A DNA stretch of 10,675 nucleotides from Streptomyces sp. NRRL F-5630 (lineage in GTDB: Bacteria > Actinomycetota > Actinomycetes > Streptomycetales > Streptomycetaceae), in the NCBI RefSeq assembly GCF_000719475.1, contig NZ_JOGO01000115.1, forward strand, positions 1 through 10,675, read 5' to 3'. Under the pieces are notes generated by a model. It was given only the letters and a program-made list of their open reading frames with translations. It was not told the origin of the DNA and did no database searches. Every line of letters begins with the position of its first letter. Position 1 is the first letter of the stretch. Both the position numbers and the translations under genes were made by a program. Of the stretch, positions 7,265-10,675 are shown piece by piece.

Positions 7265-7998
7265 AGGCCCGCCGATCGGGCCTCGCCGAGCGCGGTGAGC
7301 CGGTCCCGCAGCCGCTCGGCCTCCGCCGGGACGAGCCCGGGGACACGCGCGTCGCTCGCCGCCGCCGCGGTGTGCAACTGCACGCTCGCGAGGCCGAACC
7401 GGCGCTCCACCGGGCCCGAGGTCACCTCGACGAGTTGCATCCGCCCGTAGGGGACGATCGTCTCGCGCCGCCACAGCACCCCGCGCGCGAGGAGCAGGTC
7501 GTCGGCGCGCTCGCGGTAGCCCCACGAGCGCCAGTTCCGGGCGAGCAGCACCCAGCCGCAGGCGAGCACGGCGAGCGGCAGCAGCGCGAAGAGCGCCCAC
7601 ACCGGGCCCGCGAGCCAGCCCACGAGCCCGGCGACGAGCACGGCGAGCGGGACGGTGCAGAGGGAGAGAAGCAGGCGGCGCAGGGCGAGGACCTGCCGGG
7701 GGAGACGGAGCCAGGGCGTGTCGGCCGGGAGCGTGTCGGAGGGCGGAGGCGCGTCGCGCGGCGGCGGCGGGCCGGAGGGCGCGGGTGTGCGGGGGGCCGG
7801 GGGCGTGCCCCCGCCCGGGCCCACAGCGCCGGGCAGGACCGTGCCCCCGGCCGGGTCCGCAGTGCCTGGCCGGACCGTGCCCCCGGCCGGGTCCGCAGCG
7901 CCTGGCGGGCCCGGGTTTCGGCCCGTCTCACCGCTTCGGCCCGTGTCTCCGCCGTCCGCTATGCCGTCGTCCGCGCCCGGGCGCGTCCCCGTCTCCAT
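7261..7998 (-). CDS. Membrane protein with one bacterial PH domain (YdbS-like)
   Basis: A 245-residue partner of the downstream YdbT-like protein. The N-terminal 95 residues are disordered and rich in Gly, Pro and Asp, including three 12-residue tandem repeats (near 31-65, of the type PGTADPAGGTVL). After LRLPRQVLALRR come two hydrophobic helices (about 107-130 and 132-153). A bPH_2 domain follows (about 160-240), including LLLARGVLWRRETIVPYGRMQLVEV and a GLASVQLHT strand. Bacterial YdbS proteins are about 160 residues, so the extra length is the N-terminal repeat region. The ATG at 7998 is preferred: further upstream ATG or GTG codons would overlap the divergent nuoD gene. A GGACGG lies immediately upstream as a weak ribosome site. 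The two PH genes form an operon with a 4-base overlap. Confidence 0.82.
   Translation of the reverse strand: METGTRPGADDGIADGGDTGRSGETGRNPGPPGAADPAGGTVRPGTADPAGGTVLPGAVGPGGGTPPAPRTPAPSGPPPPRDAPPPSDTLPADTPWLRLPRQVLALRRLLLSLCTVPLAVLVAGLVGWLAGPVWALFALLPLAVLACGWVLLARNWRSWGYRERADDLLLARGVLWRRETIVPYGRMQLVEVTSGPVERRFGLASVQLHTAAAASDARVPGLVPAEAERLRDRLTALGEARSAGL
7800..7907 (-). repeat. 36-bp tandem repeat, three copies, inside the YdbS-like gene
   Basis: Copies lie at 7800-7835, 7836-7871 and 7872-7907. The last two differ at only two of 36 bases; the first is more diverged. The period is exactly 12 codons, so the reading frame is kept and the repeats encode the Gly/Pro-rich segment before the first membrane helix. 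They are direct repeats without spacers, so this is not a CRISPR array. Confidence 0.88.
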
Positions 7999-8029
7999 CC
8001 GTCCAGCGTAGGTGCGAGAGACTGAAACC

Positions 8030-9172
8030 ATGACGGAGACCGTGATCGGCATTGGCGGCGCGGCCGAAAGCACCGACATGGTGCTCAACATCGGCCCCCA
8101 GCACCCCTCCACGCACGGCGTGCTGCGGCTGCGGCTCGTCCTCGACGGCGAACGGATCGTGAGCGCCGAACCCGTCATCGGATACATGCACCGCGGCGCG
8201 GAGAAACTCTTCGAGGCCCGCGACTACCGTCAGATCATCATGCTGGCGAACCGGCACGACTGGCTCTCCGCGTTCTCCAACGAACTCGGCGTCGTCATGG
8301 CCGTCGAGCGGATGCTCGGCATGGAGGTCCCCGCCCGCGCCGTCTGGCTGCGCACGCTCCTCGCCGAACTCAACCGCGTCCTCAACCACCTCATGTTCCT
8401 CGGCTCGTACCCGCTCGAACTCGGCGGCATCACGCCGATGTTCTACGCCTTCCGCGAGCGCGAGGAACTCCAGGCCGTCATGGAGGAGGTCTCCGGCGGG
8501 CGCATGCACTACATGTTCAACCGCGTCGGCGGCCTCAAGGAGGACATCCCGCTCGGCTGGCCGGAGCGCGTCCGCACCGCGCTCGCGCGCGTCCGCGAGC
8601 GGATGCCGGACTACGACGGGCTCATCCTCGGCAACGAGATCTTCCGCGGCCGTACGCGCGACGTCGGCGTCCTCTCCGCCCGCGCCGTGCACGCCTACGG
8701 GGTGAGCGGCCCCATCGCGCGCGCCTCCGGCGTCGACTTCGACCTGCGCCGCGACGAGCCGTACCTCGCCTACGGGGAACTCCAGAGCGTGCTGCGCGTC
8801 GTCACCCGCGAGGAGGGCGACTGCCTCGCCCGCTTCGAGTGCCTCCTCGACCAGACGCACAACTCCCTCGACCTCGCCGAAGCCTGCCTCGACCACCTCG
8901 CCGAACTGCCCCCGGGGCCCGTCAACCAGCGCCTCCCGAAAGTCCTGAAGGCACCCGAGGGCCACACGTACGCGTGGACCGAGAACCCGCTGGGCCTCAA
9001 CGGCTACTACCTGGTGTCGAAGGGCGAGAAGACCCCGTACCGCCTCAAGCTCCGCTCGGCGTCCTTCAACAACATCCAGGCGCTGACCGAACTGCTGCCG
9101 GGGACGCTGGTGGCGGACATGGTGGCGATTCTGGGATCGCTGTTCTTCGTCGTCGGGGACATCGACAAGTAG
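8030..9172 (+). CDS. nuoD: NuoD-like NADH-quinone oxidoreductase subunit (49-kDa subunit homologue), stand-alone paralogue
   Basis: A 380-residue homologue of the complex I 49-kDa subunit (NuoD/Nqo4/NDUFS2), normally part of the peripheral arm lining the quinone site. The N-terminal loop [10 protein letters not shown] (21-30), [10 protein letters not shown] (51-60), NRVLNHLM (115-122), the RGSG-like [11 protein letters not shown] and the C-terminal [18 protein letters not shown] are all recognisable. Aligned by eye to bovine NDUFS2 without gaps in the first 130 residues, His29 matches His59 and Arg55 matches Arg85. Trp78 replaces the quinone-binding Tyr108, and Glu130 replaces Asp160. The ATG at 8030 is chosen with GAGAG nine bases upstream; a GTG at 8012 is possible. 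No other nuo gene is visible, so it is probably a second NuoD (NuoD2-type) rather than the operon copy. A methyltransferase of the NDUFAF7 family follows. Whether it joins complex I is unknown. Confidence 0.93.
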   Translation: MTETVIGIGGAAESTDMVLNIGPQHPSTHGVLRLRLVLDGERIVSAEPVIGYMHRGAEKLFEARDYRQIIMLANRHDWLSAFSNELGVVMAVERMLGMEVPARAVWLRTLLAELNRVLNHLMFLGSYPLELGGITPMFYAFREREELQAVMEEVSGGRMHYMFNRVGGLKEDIPLGWPERVRTALARVRERMPDYDGLILGNEIFRGRTRDVGVLSARAVHAYGVSGPIARASGVDFDLRRDEPYLAYGELQSVLRVVTREEGDCLARFECLLDQTHNSLDLAEACLDHLAELPPGPVNQRLPKVLKAPEGHTYAWTENPLGLNGYYLVSKGEKTPYRLKLRSASFNNIQALTELLPGTLVADMVAILGSLFFVVGDIDK

Positions 9173-9233
9173 CAGCGGTGCGCCGGGGCGGTGGGCATTC
9201 CGTACGGGAGCCGGTGCCGCGGGGCCTCCTGGC

Positions 9234-9239
9234 TAGGGT
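9234..9239 (+). promoter_or_regulatory. Candidate -10 element (TAGGGT) for a leaderless methyltransferase transcript
   Basis: TAGGGT ends six bases before the GTG at 9246, so a transcript starting at the normal distance would begin exactly at the start codon. Leaderless mRNAs with this layout are common in Streptomyces. No ribosome-binding sequence is seen before the GTG, which agrees. No clear -35 hexamer is visible. Co-transcription with nuoD across the 73-base gap remains possible. Confidence 0.5.
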
Positions 9240-9245
9240 GCGCGT

Positions 9246-10675
9246 GTGACCGCTCGACCCGCCGCCCCCGCAGCCTCCTCCGTATCGCCGCCGTGGCCCC
9301 TCCCGTGGCGCGAAGCCATGGACACCGCTCTCTACGGGCCGGGCGGCTTCTACCGCTCCGCCGGTCCCGGGCCCGCCGCGCACTTCCGCACCTCCGTGCA
9401 CGCTTCGCCTCTCTTCGCACGGGCCGTCGCCCGCCTCCTCACCGAGGTGGACGCCGTGCTCGGCACCCCGCCCGCACTCGACTTCGTCGACATCGGCGCC
9501 GGACGCGGAGAACTCCTCACCGGCGTCCTCGCCGCACTCCCCCCGGCAACGGCCGCGCGGCTGCGGCCGTACGGGGTCGAGCGCGCACCCCGGCCGGAAG
9601 GGCTCGATCCGCGCATCGGCTGGGGCGAGGAGATCCCCGGCCACGGGCTCACCGGACTGCTCTTCGCCAACGAGTGGCTCGACAACGTGCCCGTCGACGT
9701 CGTCGAGACGGACGCGCAGGGCGTGGCAAGGCTCGTCCTCGTCGCCCCGGACGGGAGCGAGCGGCTCGGGGAGCCGGTAAGCGGCGCGGACGCGGAGTGG
9801 CTGGCGCGGTGGTGGCCGCTGGGGGAGGACGGGTCACTCGGCTCCGGGGCGAGCGGAGTGCCCGGAGGCGGAGTGCCCGGAGGCCGGGCGTCCGCAAGGG
9901 CCGAGGGCGGGGCCCGTTCCGGTACGAGCGGCGGGCCGGGGGGCCGTGAGGAACCGGGGACCAGCGGGGGTGAGCGGGCGGCCCGTGGTGGGGCGGGAGA
10001 CAGCGCGGAGGCGGGATTGCGTGCTGGGCCTGAGAGGCGTTCCGAGGCGGGGTTCCGTGCTGGGGCTGAGGGGTGTTCCGAGGCGGGGTTCCGTGCTGAG
10101 CTGGGCACGGGGCGCGATGCGGCGTGGGCCGCGGCCGTCTCGCACCTGGCGCGCGGCCTCGCCGTCGCCGTCGACTACGCGCACTCCGCGCACACGCGTC
10201 CCGCCTTCGGCACGCTCACCGGTTTCCGCGCGGGCCGCGAGGTCACCCCGGTACCGGACGGCACGACCGACCTCACGGCCCACGTGGCGCTCGACGCCTG
10301 CGCCGCCGCGACCGCCCACCAGGGCCCCGCCGCACTCACCCGCCAGCGCGAGGCATTGGGCGCGCTCGGTATCGCGGGGAGCAGACCGCCGCTCTCCCTC
10401 GCGAGCACCGACCCCACCGCCTACGTGCGGGCCCTCGCGGAGGCCGGAGAAGCGGCCGAGCTGACCGACCCCGCGGGGTTGGGGGCCTTCGGATGGCTGC
10501 TCCAAACGGTGGGGACCGGGCCCAGCAGGGCGGCACGGGACGTACCGGACGCGCCGGGGCTGGCGGCGCTGTTGGGGGAGGGGGTGCGGCTGCCGGGGGG
10601 AGGCGGGGCACTGGGGAAGGGCTGCCGGGATGAGGTTGTGGCGAGGCGGGGCGCTGGGGGAGAGGCAGCCGGGGC
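9246..10675 (+). CDS. MidA/NDUFAF7-family SAM-dependent methyltransferase (DUF185), 3' end beyond the window
   Basis: The frame is open from GTG 9246 to the window edge (476 codons, incomplete). The N-terminus carries the family's [12 protein letters not shown] (25-36) and [15 protein letters not shown] (47-61). The SAM-binding motif I is [11 protein letters not shown] (81-91). [12 protein letters not shown] (140-151) matches the ANE-DALP block, and LAVAVDYAH followed by [12 protein letters not shown] and DLTAHV matches the C-terminal family blocks. Mitochondrial NDUFAF7 symmetrically dimethylates an arginine of NDUFS2, the homologue of the preceding gene, so the NuoD-like protein is the obvious candidate substrate. 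A low-complexity, repeat-containing insertion (about 199-284) interrupts the domain and has poorer third-position GC than the rest. The core seems to end near [10 protein letters not shown] (411-420), so the continuing frame is an unusual extension. Family call is strong; the substrate is inferred. Confidence 0.88.
   Translation, partial: MTARPAAPAASSVSPPWPLPWREAMDTALYGPGGFYRSAGPGPAAHFRTSVHASPLFARAVARLLTEVDAVLGTPPALDFVDIGAGRGELLTGVLAALPPATAARLRPYGVERAPRPEGLDPRIGWGEEIPGHGLTGLLFANEWLDNVPVDVVETDAQGVARLVLVAPDGSERLGEPVSGADAEWLARWWPLGEDGSLGSGASGVPGGGVPGGRASARAEGGARSGTSGGPGGREEPGTSGGERAARGGAGDSAEAGLRAGPERRSEAGFRAGAEGCSEAGFRAELGTGRDAAWAAAVSHLARGLAVAVDYAHSAHTRPAFGTLTGFRAGREVTPVPDGTTDLTAHVALDACAAATAHQGPAALTRQREALGALGIAGSRPPLSLASTDPTAYVRALAEAGEAAELTDPAGLGAFGWLLQTVGTGPSRAARDVPDAPGLAALLGEGVRLPGGGGALGKGCRDEVVARRGAGGEAAG
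9855..9884 (+). repeat. Perfect 15-bp tandem duplication in the methyltransferase insertion
   Basis: GGAGTGCCCGGAGGC occurs twice back to back (9855-9869, 9870-9884), encoding GVPGG twice in frame. It lies at the start of the low-complexity insertion. Confidence 0.9.
10008..10098 (+). repeat. 36-bp tandem repeat, about 2.5 copies, in the methyltransferase insertion
   Basis: Units lie at 10008-10043 and 10044-10079, with a 19-base partial copy at 10080-10098. Each unit is 12 codons, encoding [16 protein letters not shown] peptides. The codons (many GCT, CGT, GGG, CCT) are unusual for the neighbourhood, which normally prefers C or G endings with GGC and GCC. The repeats keep the frame and end just where the conserved domain resumes. 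Confidence 0.88.

Noticed and set aside
5037..7346. Very long minus-strand (5037-7346) and plus-strand (5504-7450) open frames across the PH-domain genes.
   Set aside because: They are GC-driven shadows: Arg/Gly/Pro-rich translations with no domains, while the alternative minus-strand frame gives clear membrane PH-domain proteins.
8009..8014. TAGGTG as a -10 element for nuoD, and TACGCT on the other strand for the PH operon.
   Set aside because: TAGGTG lacks the final T, neither has a matching -35 element, and such hexamers are expected by chance in a 31-base gap.
8012..8029. An in-frame GTG at 8012 as the nuoD start.
   Set aside because: Six extra residues of no clear value would be added; ATG 8030 has a plausible GAGAG ribosome site, although 8012 cannot be fully excluded.
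7800..10098. The 36-bp repeats as CRISPR arrays.
   Set aside because: Copies are directly adjacent with no unique spacers and keep codon phase within protein genes.

Overview
The window looks like chromosomal DNA of a Streptomyces or a close actinomycete. It is extremely GC-rich, the coding frames have G or C at almost every third codon position, several genes start with GTG, stop/start overlaps are tight, and TAGGGT-type -10 elements occur. I see no insertion sequence, phage gene, tRNA, rRNA or CRISPR array.

Left part (1-4200): a complete osmoprotectant (glycine betaine/choline/proline) ABC importer of the OpuC/ProVWXZ type. The ATPase with its C-terminal CBS pair (84-1262) is on the minus strand. 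It diverges across a 327-base gap from two translationally coupled permease genes (1590-2321 and 2318-3109) and a substrate-binding lipoprotein (3211-4200). Lipoprotein, two permeases and ATPase dimer together would import compatible solutes under osmotic stress. A 15-bp tandem repeat lies just before the lipoprotein gene.

Middle part (4201-7998): a 450-base gene-poor gap with degenerate repeats precedes a membrane-anchored coiled-coil protein of unknown function (4651-5622). A strong bidirectional hairpin (5644-5679) separates it from a convergent minus-strand pair, 7998-7261 and 7264-5813. This pair encodes YdbS-like and YdbT-like membrane proteins with bacterial PH domains, coupled by a 4-base stop/start overlap.

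Right part (8030-10675): a NuoD-like complex I 49-kDa-subunit homologue stands alone, without other nuo genes in view. It starts only 31 bases from the divergent PH-domain pair. It is followed by a MidA/NDUFAF7-family SAM-dependent methyltransferase (9246 to the window edge, incomplete).

The most interesting signal is this last pair. Mitochondrial NDUFAF7 methylates Arg85 of NDUFS2, the NuoD homologue. The equivalent Arg (Arg55) is kept here, while two of the three classical quinone-site residues are changed (Tyr to Trp, Asp to Glu). A dedicated enzyme-substrate pair acting on a divergent NuoD paralogue is a reasonable hypothesis. The window also shows in-frame 36-bp tandem repeats at two unrelated genes.
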